A stretch of DNA of 64,000 bases from NCBI GenBank assembly GCA_008828725.1, contig MEHQ01001459.1:186001-250000 (forward strand), read 5' to 3'. Made by a program: the position numbers and the translations under genes. Of the stretch, positions 35,885 through 48,832 are shown in pieces. Within the stretch, counting starts at the first letter, position 1. Every line of letters starts with the position of its first letter. The notes beneath the pieces were generated by a model. It searched no databases, was not told the DNA's origin, and saw only the letters and a program-made list of their open reading frames with translations. This stretch comes from Saccharina japonica. Lineage: Eukaryota > Sar > Phaeophyceae > Laminariales > Laminariaceae.

Positions 35885-36795
35885 GGTACTCATGTCGCCT
35901 ATGACCCTAGTCGTATGACCATAGGCGCTCGCACCCCTACAATGCCGGGACGGAGTACGTTGAGTTTTCATCAACCATACATATACTGCTTGCACGAAGC
36001 GCGAAGCGTCGTGTGTTATCGGACGAGTCGCCTGGAGGATGGGCTTTATTCTACCAAGAACCGCTTGTGAGGCGGGCTTGCGTATGAACGACAGCTTCCC
36101 ATGAACTTCTTTTGATTCCTGGTGTGTCCACTTCCAGATACATCAATGGGGACTTTTATGTATCCGGTTCGTGGCTTCCATACCGTATACACATTACGTG
36201 ACACGACCATCCCCCTTATGAGGAGTGAAGGTTTTCCACCCCGCACAAGCCATATATAACTCGACCACGCTAGCCGCGGTGACCGCCAAACTACAGATGA
36301 AAAAAGCGGCACCGTGGTTGTCTAGCTCCCGCGGTGATATGTGTGTGTGTTACAGCGTCGTCGCATACCGACGCCAACCCAACCGATATATAATGTATGG
36401 AGAGGAAGGAGTGTACCCATCATAGCCGTAGTCCTTTGACCATAGACCCTTGCACCGCTACAATGCCGTTACGGAGCACGTGTGGCTTTCACAAGCCTGC
36501 CAGGCATTGCTTGCAGAGAGCACGAAGCACCGTGAGCGGTTGGGCGAGCCGCAGGAAGGACGAGCTGCATCGTACTAGGACCCGCTTGTGGGGTGGATTT
36601 TGGTATGAACGACAGCCTCCAATGAATGCATGTGATTGTTGGCGTGGCCACCTCCAGCGACAGCAATGGGCGTACTATTTATCTTTCTCGTGGATGCCTT
36701 ACCATATACACACTACGTAATACTATCATTCCCCTTGCAAATGGTTAAAGTGCTCCACCACGCATGGTATATATCGACCGCCAGTCGTGGTGACT
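35885..36795 (+). repeat. two tandem copies of a roughly 0.5-kb block
   Basis: About 35,885-36,285 and 36,412-36,795 are diverged direct repeats: both read CTACAATGCCG, GTATGAACGACAGC, a CATATACACAC/CGTATACACAT block, and end near CGTGGTGAC/GCGGTGAC. No coding function is recognised. Confidence 0.65.
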
Positions 36796-36832
36796 GAAAA
36801 CCAATAAATGAGAGGGGGGGGGGGGGGGGCGG

Positions 36833-37347
36833 ATTCATTTGTTGCTTGCCTTAGCCATTTGACCATTGACCACGCATCCCTATCGAGACGGAGCATCCTA
36901 ATAGAGACACCTCCAACATTTGGGCACTCATTACGTTGTTTCCATAAAATACAAAGAAACGTTTTGCGAGTCATATCCCCTTCCAGTTTCGCCTCCTATT
37001 GCCCACCATCTATATCCTAACATAGCGATCGTGTTCTCACTACTATCTAGTGTACCAAACTCTTCCATGTCACACTCGTCTATATTCCTGATTTTCTCTT
37101 CAAACACGTCCCGTCCCTCCTTGTACATTTCACATTCTCCCACTATGTCAATTTTACTCTCTATTGCTTTGCCACATGGGTACACCTGTGCATCTAGTTT
37201 CTCCTCCTCCCGGCTACTGATATACCTCTGTCTTCGTTCTGGCAGGTCCAGGTCTCGTACACGAAATCGCAGTTTCAGCGTTTTCGCGAGAGGTGGGGGG
37301 CCGGGGGGGGGGGGCTTAGTTAGCTCTCCCGACATTGTACCACCCAT
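36833..37347 (-). pseudogene. LINE ORF2 C-terminal relic
   Basis: Two overlapping minus-strand frames give LKLRFRVRDLDLPERRQRY, then PCGKAIESKIDIVGECEMYK, DECDMEEFGTLDSSE and, after a frame change, FLCILWKQRNECPNVGGVSI. A Cys-x-Cys...His...Cys knuckle at this place is usual for LINE ORF2 tails (family knowledge). Here the His position reads Asp. No reverse transcriptase precedes it, so it is a 5'-truncated and decayed copy. It ends at a G/C run at about 36,816-36,830. Confidence 0.55.
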
Positions 37348-37430
37348 CGAGAGGCGGCCTCTGCCTGTGTAGCGTGAGAATACGCTGCGACTAAGATCGT
37401 GGACACGCCTTATCGATCGTCAGCGGTCTA

Positions 37431-37793
37431 GTGTTCTGGCTGCACGAGCAACGTGTGAGGCCGCTGCTTCTGTGGGAATATATCACCGTTCGTCAAGAAT
37501 CGGTATATCAAGCTTACACCACCAATTACATGTGGTCGAAATCCACCAAAATCGTCGGGCGCGATGGTGTCCCGATCACATATCTTCATCACAGTGGACA
37601 TTTGCCGACATGTTCACGGAGCTCCAAGAAACTTGTTGTTACCGGCGTTGAGGCGGGTATTGTGCAGGCGGGAGTTCGGTCCCTGTTTCGGCAAGCCCTT
37701 TTGCAACTGGCACTGTATACAGACAAGCTCACTGTGTATATGGTTGAGCGAAATAGGCGTTTGTTGCTGTCACACGACAACCTCGAGTATTGA
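37431..37793 (+). other. unrecognised 120-codon open frame
   Basis: A GTG-started frame with a normal-looking composition (EYITVRQESVYQAYTTNYM; LQLALYTDKLTVYMVERNRR). No domain and no ATG near its start. It lies in the part of copy B that lacks a clear partner in copy A. It could be a fragment of an inserted element. Confidence 0.2.
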
Positions 37794-38400
37794 CAGGTGC
37801 GATGGTGTTGGTTTAACACATAGCCGATGAGGACGTCACACAGAGTTGTTGAATCAGGACTGGGGCTTACCACGGAAAACCGTGCAAATCGACAACAGTG
37901 ACTGATCAAGACGTTTAATCGTTTGGCTAAACAAAAATGGCGTACCGGAGCACGCCCCACAGGTTTCCTAGACGGCAGTGACGCAAAGGTGTTTGCTGAG
38001 TATCTTGCGCTGCTGTGAATAACTGAGGCTGACGAGCAAAGCAACGCCATAAAGAGGTGGTCCCTTATTGTGCGGGCTCCTCACGTGATGATGATCGACA
38101 CCTCTCACCAGCACCATGACGTCGGAGGCGTTCATTCGCACAAGGCACACACGAACATTTCAATGGGCTTGGTAGCTGTTCAAAACCTACCAGGTGTATA
38201 TACTGTTTACCATACTATGCAGGCAATTGCTGACTTTTGAGGAGCTTATCCGGTCACAACATGACGACAAACGAGTACAACCTGTACCGTGTCGTGAGTA
38301 TGTCGTGGCTCTACTGCGGAGGAGGGTGAGAGCGCACGGTGTGTCTTCTGTGTACCCGTACAGGCTGGTTCAAGTATACAGCGGAAAATTCACTCAGTGA

Positions 38401-38683
38401 CCAATGTCCACGCCGTTTTTTGGAGATAGACCCCGAAACTTGGCACACGTGTTTTATGCGCCCTACCCGAAAAGTTAACGGATGGGTTTATTTTTTTTGT
38501 TCGTCATATATTGGTTGTTATGTAATTTTCTGGGAACTTTGGGTCAATTTGGGTATTAAGAGATCCAAAACTTCCGGCGAAAAAAATAAAATAAAAAACA
38601 TTGGTAAAAGGCTCGAGTAGGGCGCATAAAACTCGTGTACCCAATTTCAGGGTCTATCTCCAAAAAACGGCGTGGACATTTGG
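38401..38683. mobile_element. MITE-like element with about 65-bp TIRs
   Basis: A 283-bp element. The left end (CCAATGTCCACGCCGTTTTT through to TTTTATGCGCCCTAC) is repeated in inverted form at the right over about 65 bp, with a few mismatches. The interior is AT-rich and noncoding. It is absent from the corresponding position in copy A. No clear target duplication. Confidence 0.85.
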
Positions 38684-40179
38684 ACCTTTGTGCGGTAAAA
38701 GGGCAAAAATAGGCGTTGCCTCGTAATTACTTAGTTTCAGTATATAAATAATCGACTTTGGGCGTTAAATATGACTTAATAGGACCATACGCAGTCATAT
38801 CTTCGAATATTTGCGTGAAACTTTGTACAAACATGCCTTGCACCACCTGGAAGCGGCTCGTCCAGAAAAAAAAATGGGGGGAAAACATGTTTTCTTACGG
38901 AAACGCCTGACTATGGTTGACCACTTTGAAGGCTTGTGATTGGTCGGGCCACATTTCGGCGGTAGCGCCAGTTCTAGGTCCTTGAACAAAAACCAGGCGA
39001 CGTCACCCTCGTCCACTGTTCATGGCGGTCAGTATGATACCACATATGTGACATTGGAGTTGCTATTGCATGCGGCATTCATGACTGACGAAATATGCCG
39101 TGATATGCCTGAACCAGCTCGTACTCGTAGACAAACTCTAATGCTACATAGACTGCACTCACAAATCTATAAGGGACACCATATTGTCGAGCAGGCCCAC
39201 TGGAATCGTGGCAAGGTCGTTCTTCGGCAAGCCCCTGCAGGATCTCATGCACACGCCGTAGCAAAGGTTGTACCATGCAACACGTTAACGGAGAGCACGG
39301 CAAGAGCTTCAACGATATTCATTCAATTCCATGCGGTATCGAGGTAGATGGGGGCTGGTCTCGGCATGGTCCTGCCCTCGCTTGCCATGTGGCCTGCTGG
39401 AATATCAAATTCGCGACCCGACGAGTTTTGACAGATGATGCAAATGTATCATGTCTGTTATATGGTACTTTCGCCTCTATAGTTGTCGGTTACCCTCAAT
39501 AATGCCGACTAAACATCTTCACACAGATGGGACCAAAGCGCGTGGCAGCTGGCGGTGTAAATCCGGTCGTCGCAGCAGTGCCTTAATTTTAGCCTGGTGC
39601 TTAAAGGTATTATAGCGGGGCCACGTCAGGGCTTACTTAGATATTTGGCCGATGTGAAAATTATGTTTGACGTCACCGTTGTGGAGGTCACGCCGGGTGT
39701 ACATTTCCACCGTAGTTTGGAGGAACAGGCATTACCACGGAACTGATGCTGCGGCAAGGGGGGGGGGGGTCGCCTGTTATTTACCGCAGTTGGACCACCA
39801 GGGGCACGTGAAATTGATCTGGTTGGCGTAGCGTCACAAAAACGCATCCACGGCGATACATACTGCGAAGCCATAGAGCTTTGGTGCAAAGTTCCGTAGA
39901 ACATCACGGCAGTCACTTGGCTAAAGGGCGTTGAACCAAACAATAGATGGACCTACGATTGCCTACCCTTAGCGCACCGTCAGTCACGGACAAATGCGGC
40001 GTTTACCCCCACTGTCTCGCGGGCGGTTTCGCGGGTGTTTAGGCCAGTCGGAGTATTAAACCTCAGGCCCAACGCTGCCCCCGCAGTCGCCGACGCAAGC
40101 GTACCACGGACTGAGGTTGACCTTTCTCAAGGGCAACAGCGCTGGTCGCCGATATATGGCTTGTTGGTTATACATGTTC

Positions 40180-41649
40180 GGGAAATGGTAATTTGGGGGT
40201 ATACCCCCTGGTGTTACGGCCATTTGGGGGTAGGGTCAAAATGTGCCCGCGGAACGTGCTCCCGCGGGCCCAAACAGGCCTCAAACGGCATTCCGAAGGT
40301 CTGGCGAGATGCCCGAAGCCCATGCCAAGCACGCACACAACTTTAGTTTTTTTTCCAGGCACGTCCTTGGGCCTAACGGGACGGCGGAGCACGAGGGAGC
40401 AAGCGAAGTCCCCCCTTTGACCACATATTGGGGGGGGATAACCCCACGTACCTACTAAATGTATCTACTCCCCCCGATTGACCACTTGTTTCACCCCGAT
40501 TGACCGAAACCATACCCCCTTTTGCTGCGACAGCCTCAAAACCGACTACAGCAGTACGTGCCCACGTCACCGCCCAACAGCCCGAATAGACCACGAGGCG
40601 GAACACCCAGAACTTGCGAGTAGTTGGGATTGCTTGCCTCCCAAAATATCGGCGGAACTAGATAAAAAGCAATTTTTTATAGACGATATGTAGATATCGG
40701 TTCTTCTGAGAAAACATGAAATTATCGGCTCTTCTGAAAAAACATGACGGTGATGGGAGAATCATAATACATACGCGTAGATGCTCCGCGAATGAGTCGT
40801 GGGTCGTGCGTTGCTGGGTGCTTGGTGCTTCGTTGCCCGGTGATCCTACTAAAACACACCAGCCTGCGGTCCAACACACAGCACAGACACCTAGTGGCTT
40901 TGACCGTAGAGTCAGGTGGACCAACTCTTTCCTGCCATGTCGAGCCAATTTGGTCTGGGCACCGCTTCTGGCGCTTTGCCCCCACCACAGCACCCAGCAT
41001 CAAAGCACCAAGTACCCAGCAACCAACGACCCACGACTCATACGCGGAGGAGCTACTGCGCGTATGTATTCTGATTCTCCCATCACCATAATGTTTTCTC
41101 AGAAGAGCCGATATTTTCTCAGAAGAGCCGATATCTACATATCGTCTATAAAAAAATGATTTTTATATAGTTCCGCCGATATTTTGGGAGGCAAGCGACC
41201 TCGACTACTCGCAAGTTCTGGGTGTTCCGCCACGTTGTCTATTCGGGCTGTTGGGGGGTGACGTGGACACGTACTGCTGTAGTCGGTTTTGAGGCTGTCG
41301 CAGATGGTCAAAAGGGGGTATGGTTTCGGTCGATCGGGGTGAAAAAGGTGGTCAACCGGGGCGAGGAGATACATTTAGTAGGTACGTGAGGTTATCCCCC
41401 CCCAAGATGTGGTCAAAGGGGGGACTTCGCTTGCTCCCTCGTGCGCCGCCGTCCCGTTAGGTCCAAGGACATGCCTGAAAAAACAAAGTCGTGTGCGTGC
41501 TTGGCATGGGCTTCGGGCATCTCGCCAGGCCTCCGGAATGCCGTTTGAGGCCTGTTTGGGCCCGCGGGAGCACGTTCCGCGGGCGCATTTTGACCCTACC
41601 CCCAAATGGCCGTAACACCAGGGGGTATACCCCCAAATGACCATTTCCC
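40180..41649. mobile_element. MULE-like foldback element
   Basis: A 1,470-bp element that is almost all inverted repeat: arms of about 650 bp (40,180-40,840 and 41,000-41,649) around a loop of about 150 bp. The termini read GGGAAATGGT on both sides. Flanking nonamers TACATGTTC (40,171-40,179) and TACATGTTT (41,650-41,658) form a 9-bp target duplication with one mismatch. Long inverted ends and a 9-bp duplication are typical of Mutator-like elements (family knowledge). No transposase is encoded, and the 147-codon frame in the loop has no recognised domain. The insertion is absent from copy A near 2,280. Confidence 0.9.
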
Positions 41650-44600
41650 TACATGTTTCCCTGTTATCTGTGTAATAGTCGCATTTTGCCACCCAGAACA
41701 ACACAAAGGGTGTACACGCCGACACGTCAGTATGGATTTGTAGTCTCCGTACTACAGTATACCAGGTACTGACCACTACTGACGCCAGCGTTCCGTTCGT
41801 CACACACTGACCACAAATCGACGAGGAGGCTGTATCCGCATGGACTGTCCGTGAGCTCAACCATTATGCATGCACTGTGCGAACGTGTCTGATCTTGTTT
41901 TCGTATCTTCTCGTTCTACTCACAATTGTTGCACAGTCGGCGCAATAGGCTGGAATGTCGCCACGTCGATGCTAGCGATGGAATTACCGCCCAGAAACCT
42001 ACCACGACAGGGGCAACACAACCAACGGCACGACACATATCACGAGGGAGGGGGGGAGGGGTGGCAGACTAACAGTGAGCATATGCCAGTTTATCCAGCA
42101 GAGGTTCAACGTGTTGGTTGAAAACAGTGTGTACTCGCTCACGGTGATTTGCGTTCGCCGTCATCGTGGGACACTCGAAATAGCCTCACAACGAAACTCG
42201 CTATCGTTTAATAAGGTGACTACCGGCGCGTCGCGCTTCTCGCGCTCACCCCATCGACTTGAGAGATATAGTTTGTTTTGAGACCGAGAGTTCGAGGTGT
42301 TACTGATGGAAAAACAACGAAATACAACATTCTGGCCGAACTATATATGAAGTATGAAGACACCGTGCAGTGTTCAGCTTTGGGTGCTGAAATAAAAATA
42401 TCTCTTCGTGAACAGTCTCCAACAGCATTTGGTTTCGGTTGGTGAGTGGGTAGTTGCCGGGGAGACGGTTTTCACGGATGGGAGGATTCTGAGAGGGGCT
42501 ATTCGGAGGCCTCCCATCGTTTTGCTTTTTGGGCTTTCCACGAGCGTTGCTCGTTATAATATGTGTTCCTGTTTACGCACTGAAACTCCTCATCCCCGTT
42601 GCACCCCAGTGCAAGCGACGATGCCAGTCGGATCGAACTGCAGCGTGGCATGACCAGAAACGGACGACACCACCACCACCACGTTGTTAACGTGGCGTCA
42701 CGGAGAAGGTCAAATGATGGTGCCACATAACTAATTATGTTGATTGGTGCGAATGTGTGGATCACACTTTCGGTTGGTTGTCGCTTAGATATGTTATGCG
42801 AGCGCGTAAACTACTGTGAATCGTGAACGTAGCACTGTAGCACCGAGTTTCATCGATCCCTAAATGCGTCGTCAACACGGGGTGTGTTTCAGTGTGCGTT
42901 CGAGGAGTATCCAACTTGTAACCCCATCTTGATGTTTCGACATGGGTAGCCCACCGGGAGGCCTCTTTTTCCAAAGAAGGCCCACACGAAATTTGGCGGA
43001 AAGGCGGGGAAATATGGAAGGCGTTGTTGAATGTGAAGGCATTAACAAGACCAAATCCATCAGTACCAAGAGGAATGATTTGGGAATCGTTATTGGATGT
43101 GAAGTGATCGTCAACACTATGACACAAGAAAAAACTCTAGGCAACCTACTCCGAATCAAGACATCGGGGTTGTGTGCACTTTCGTGTTTTGGCCGGGACG
43201 GCGGCACCCGCACGTCCTGGAGTATCAGGTACCATTTCATAAAACCGCTATCACTTACAAACGCTCCAGAGTGCCCATGGATGCGAACAGGTCGGAAGGT
43301 AGCGTTGTAAAGGCGTTGTCTGTCATGGCTCTGCAGAATGGCGAGTCTCGCAAGGGAAAGCGAAAGAGGGCAAAGCCAAAGGGCAAACATTAGGGGAAAA
43401 CCCAGGAACACTTGGTCATGGAAAACGGGGGGCGGTTTGTTGACGCATCAAACGGGTAGGGGTGTACAGTAGTACGCTGTGTTTGTTGTTAAGCCCACAG
43501 CAGCCTACACTCGGCTGTCTGCTACCGGAGGGGCTGAAAAAACTCGCTTGCTAGCGCTGGCTTGTGTCGAGGCGACTATACGCAGTGTTACCGGTACATA
43601 CGGGAAGTGGACTTCACACACGTACAGTTGTTGGCGGAGACCCCGTAGTGGGCGTGTGCGCGCGGCTCCTGGGTTAAATCAGGCAGCCCGCCACAGAGGC
43701 AAGCATTTCAGCCGGTCTTGCACCTCACCGGCTGGTTATTTCTCAAGCTCCAGCTCTCAGTATATAATATTGAAAGGTGAACGGTGCTCAAGGCCAGTGT
43801 TTTGATTATCGGGTCCGTGCAGGAGGACAGGCTGCGGAGGAGGAGAAAGAGAGAAGAGTGCACGAGCTATCGATGACGTAGTGACCAATTCTAAAGACCC
43901 CTGGCGGGCGATGAGGACTGAAACCTCGAACAAATCAACTCGGCTGAACTGAAAAACAGAATCTCGGGGTCCTTCCGCATACATCCGGGATAACTGGTCC
44001 AGTAGGGTTTAACCGGATGCTGCTGAATCGGCACTGAACAGGCCGCACTGCTTGTACTGCCGTAGCACTTTGTACTGCTGCTGTGGCCTACTCGCTGCAG
44101 GCGACTATGTTACAGATCAGCGACTCGGTATATACTACTGGCTACTGCTGGGCAGCATGGTCGTACGTGTGTGTTTCGCACACCATGCTTCGTGACTATC
44201 GTGGTTGTTGTCGAAACGCGCAAGGCTAAACAAAATTTAAATTTCCATATTTTCTATCCGTCCACTCCGTCTTGTCCCTTAGTTATATTCTAATGGACAA
44301 GCGCGTCCAGCAACAGGGTTGTGCCGGGTGAACCTACATGTCTGATACTAGTATCGGTACATTCTCGTACCGCTGCTGTCGATATATGAGGCATATATCG
44401 TGGGTGATTATTGTAATTAATTAACGGTCACTCCGCTGGAGTGCAATGTGTTTGAGATTTCGGGCTTGAGCACCAACTACCCTTCAAGGCAAATGCTAGC
44501 TGAGAGCTTAGCACTGCGTAGAACATGCACAGAGTGGTAGCTGCGAATACGCAACGTATGTTTCGCTCCTTTGATAGCGTTGTAGGGCATACCGTGACAA

Positions 44601-47046
44601 TGTTGAAAACCGCGAGTTGCATAAAATTTTCATAAACGTCGTTGGTCCGGGCGACCGCATACCATCTAACCGTATCACGTCAGGCCAGGGCACCGACGAC
44701 ACTCCTGCCGATGCTCCCACATTGGGCCAAACTTATATGGTAACTACCCCTGTGCGCCCAGCTGACTGGAAGCAAGCATGGATGTCTGGGAAATCTTCGT
44801 CTGTCAGACCGCAGTTGCGGAAAAGTCTCTTGTCGAAAAAACGAATACGGAAGGTGGTTCATCTCGAATGTGGCAATGGCGCGAAAGGTTGTGTGCACGC
44901 CGAGGTGAACGCAGCGGTTCGTGCATACCAGCATAGCCCTAGCGTGGCAGGATGGCTAAACTGCAGTACGGCGACTCGAAGGTACCATGTGACAGCGGGA
45001 TAGGGTTATTGTTTTTCATACAGTTCTATGCCGTGAGGTGCTGTTGGAAATCGTAGATTATGGGTTGGTTCGGCAAAAACCAGTTAATAACGCACCGCAC
45101 CGTATTGATCATGTCCGCAACTAGTTGATTTTAGAGAGCCGAACGGTTTAAGTTGGGTACGGATTGTCCTTTTCAGCATCATAGGGTGCTGTGCGGTGGG
45201 GTGTTTGCGTTTCAGGAGCCTACGGGGTGGTGCGGTGCGACTTTCTTAACATATATATTTGCGGTGCGGTGGGGTTTGTTTCGGTGACAGCACACCGAGC
45301 CGAATCGCACTACAAGCGACGACCGCGCAGTGATACGACATGGTGTTTGGGGACGGAAGCTCCAGGCAGCGATACGTGATACTATTCGTAGACGTTGACA
45401 TTTGATCAACCTAGACGTGCATCCACAGCGTACATTAACTCTACACATTGACCATTGTCGCTCTCAGACCCCAACGTAAACATAACAATGCCTCTCAAAC
45501 AAATATCACCATCTGGTCCATAAAACGGTTTCTTGTCGTATAAGTACGATAGACACCCCACTCACAACTCCGTTGAGCCAGCAGCGCATCTGGCACCAGT
45601 CAAGCCGGCGTTCATCCCTGGACCCACAACAAACAAGACAAGAGCCCATGCAGATGTGCGGGGAGGGACGAGCCAGTCAAGTGTCCATGCCTTCGTCGGT
45701 TCGAGGAATTCATGGTTTGGTCTCCGCCGAAGGAGGATTGGTGTGGTTTTACATAGTCAACAAACTATTGGAACGGGGAAATTCAGATCCATGTATACGT
45801 TGATGTGGGGTCACTTCGCCCGAATATAATGAGCGTGTTAATTGTAGATGAGGATAACTACTATCTGCGGCAGGGAAGCTCGTGGGTTTTCCTTCTCGTC
45901 GATGTACAATATATCCAATCTAGCACGCGTCGGTATCGATGCTGGAAACGGTGCTAAGTATCGAAGCATAGAACTTTGACCGAAAACTCACTGTCGGCCA
46001 GTGCAACGCCCCATGTGGATGACACTCTCCCGCAGCGTGGGCATTGTCCTGCGATGATCAAGTGACGGCCGCGCCCACCTACGAGCATTCTACTCCTCGG
46101 TTCTCCGCTCTCCTCGATTCTCCTCTTGACCAATTTTGCGCTTGCTTCTTCTCGTCTCTTGAGGATCGAGCTTATCAGTATTATCCACAAAGTTCACAAA
46201 AGAGCTTTTGGGTATCCATCCCCTCCACCACTCGTCTTCTCCACAAACCCTCGGTGCCACCTCTGAATACATGTTTCCACGGAGACAAGGTCAGGCACCA
46301 GTCTCTCCAATACCCCGCTACAAGGTCACGCCAACCATCGCATTAACATGTTTCGGTTTCGCTTCCAGTTTCTCTGTAAACTATGGACTCGCTTGTCGCC
46401 AATCGGGTGACAGGAACAACATATACATAATAGTACCGTCGTTCGATCCATGGGGAAGTACCAACTTTCTTAGATGCCGTTGATATTATGATTTCGTCCT
46501 ACTATCGTGAACGGGTAAACAGGTTTGATGTTTTGACTCACCGTGCCCTGCGGTACTAAAGGACATCGCCAGTACGGCTGCAAGCATCGCGGTCAACCAT
46601 GCCATACCGAGTCTGGTCCTGCCTCCTGATTTATGTGAATCTTCCGGGCGTCCTGTTACCAAACCATTGGAGGGCAGGTGGAGCGTACAAGCATGGCAAT
46701 ATGTATACATTAGGCAGGGAGAAGTCGCTGTTACTGGGGTTCTGCGTTGGTGGATTTGTTTGTGGAAAGCACTCACGAACAAGCAGGGACGGAGCTTGAC
46801 TGTGTTCGAAAACAAAGGGTACCATACAGGCAAACGCATGCAGTACCTTCGTGGCGGCGGTTCTTCATACATGAACAAGTGGATATTCTACATGGCACGT
46901 GCCGAAAGAGGAGAAGATGGGCAATGCGCACATACGTGATACTACACACAAAGTACCTGGTATCTGGCACAACACATGTTTGGCAAGTGTTAGTAACACC
47001 CCGGACAACAGATAATGGACACTTCAAAACCAATATATAGTTGTGC

Positions 47047-47386
47047 TTTTTTTTTTTTTTTTTGTCCATCCCATGTATTATCTTCGCCCTTTCTTTCTCT
47101 CTCCTTCCTGGTCGTAACTCAGATCCAGGGTCACAAAGTAGGCTCTTCTCCCTCCCCCCCCACTACGGTTCTTGCCTTGCATTTTTATCGCGAGAAGGTT
47201 TCAGCACTTTCTTCCCTCGTCGACTTGCGTCGGATTCCGCCTACCCACGCCACGAAGGCGCTCTCAGCAATGGGTTCCTTTTTATATTTTCAAATGAAGA
47301 CAAACTCTCTCACCACGGTGGGATTCAATCTTGGGTACCAATGGTAGTAGTCTTTGAAGCTGACCACTACTCTACCGGGGCGACCG
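47047..47386 (-). mobile_element. tRNA-headed SINE, copy 8
   Basis: Minus-strand head GTCGCCCCGGTAGAGTAGTG, a continuous CATTGGTACCCAAGATTGAA (B-box region), GAATCCCACCGTGGTGAG, then the full body and a T run on the plus strand at 47,047-47,063 (A-tail). This is a good reference copy, the only one with head and body uninterrupted in this subfamily. Confidence 0.9.
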
Positions 47387-47830
47387 GACTTTTTTGTCGA
47401 AGTCTATTTTGTGGTCTATAAATTGCATCGGTTGTCACGTGTTATGTTGTCCCCATCTGTCGGAAAATGTACATCGGTATATATATATATAATTTTCCCA
47501 GACATATCGTTCAGGAAGCAGCCGGTAGTCCCTCGGTGTATGCTATTGGCACCGACAATACGGCCACGAACAATGTCTCCCTGTGTAGACCTTGTGCAGT
47601 ATATTACGAACGACAATGACCATCGATTTGCACCTCCCACAAGCTACGTATGGTGAGCGGTGATGTACACTGCTGGACACAACAGTGAATCATCTATTAT
47701 TGTGGTGGACCATGTCTATCGGCCGACAGCATCGCTACTATAATGCCACACACAATGTGTTCCATTTAAATAACGACCAATACAATACCTATCTATTATT
47801 CAATCGGTTGAACTCACAGCTGACGTATTT

Positions 47831-48832
47831 ATAATAACTTTATTTAATACCCGTACATTGTTCGGCTGCAGTATATATCACCAGGCATTGTGTTGCATGA
47901 AACTGCAGTATATACTTCGTATACGATCAATGAGTATTGGTATACAGTTCTCGCAAGTAGTGATGATGCCAACACAGAAATGTTGCAAAGACCAGTACGC
48001 ACTAGACCGACTACAAGTAACAGACATATATAACCATATATAGATATTTGCTTGAAGTAGAGAGTGTTCCGTAGCGGCCCGTATCATCTTTACGGGATAC
48101 TTGCTGAGCGGTGGTTTGTTCTTTTTCTTTAGTCTAATGATCTAACTTTGTTATGAATAGGTGTTCCGCTTTCGAAGGTGCCCCAGGGCAACTTCTGTTC
48201 CGTTTTCGAAGTTGTCTCCTGCAACTTATTGTTTCTTCTTTCTATTTACTCCACTTCCCTACGAGTACATATTATATAGTCTGTTGTTGTACAGTAGTTG
48301 TTGTTGTTGTTCTCATGAAAAGCGTCAGCTGTGAGTAAGGCCGATTGAGTGGTTGAAACTCAAAATTACAATATAGACAAACATATAGATATGTACTTGA
48401 ACTATAGAGTGGTCCGTATCATCTTTACGGGTTATCTACGCGGTGGTTCGTTATTTTTCTTTTATGATCGAACCTAGTCAAGTCAAGCAACGTAATAGCT
48501 GTACATGTTATTACTGCCGCTGCTGCTTCTGCTGTTCCATAGTTGTACCTGGTAGTTAGTTGCTGCTGCTCCTTCGTGTACAACGATGTATGAAGTGATT
48601 GCCCCGCGTGAAAACAAGTTTAACGTATTTTGTACTGCTGAGCAACCCGCTTTTCATACATGGCTGTACACGAAGGAGCAGCAGCAGCAGCAGCAACAGT
48701 GACATATGAAACAACAGCAGCAGCAGCAGCAGCAGCACAGGCGTACACACAAACGAACAACTACCGCTGCTACTACTGTAGTACAGGTGCTGCTGCTTCC
48801 CCTGCTGTGGTTTGCTCAAAAAAGGAAATGTG
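47831..48832. repeat. interval with short duplicated modules
   Basis: A block beginning TAGATATTTGCTTGAAGTAG (about 48,042-48,150) recurs at about 48,383-48,475 (GTATCATCTTTACGGG in both). An imperfect hairpin with CTGCTGCTCCTTCGTGTAC arms spans about 48,566-48,692. (CAG)n runs occur at 48,678-48,696 and 48,712-48,736. No gene is seen. Confidence 0.6.

Larger units (their letters stand above)
34805..47830 (+). repeat. large diverged segmental duplication, copy B
   Basis: Colinear with 0.46-9.4 kb, but about 4 kb longer because of insertions absent from copy A: SINE (35,098-35,450), tandem block and LINE tail (about 35,500-37,400), inverted-repeat element (38,401-38,683), foldback (40,180-41,649) and SINE (47,047-47,386). 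All remaining open frames are short. See copy A for anchors. Confidence 0.75.

Noticed and set aside
40716..41159. 147-codon frame in the foldback as a transposase
   Set aside because: No DDE or zinc-finger motif. It crosses from loop into inverted arm and has no composition unlike noncoding DNA.
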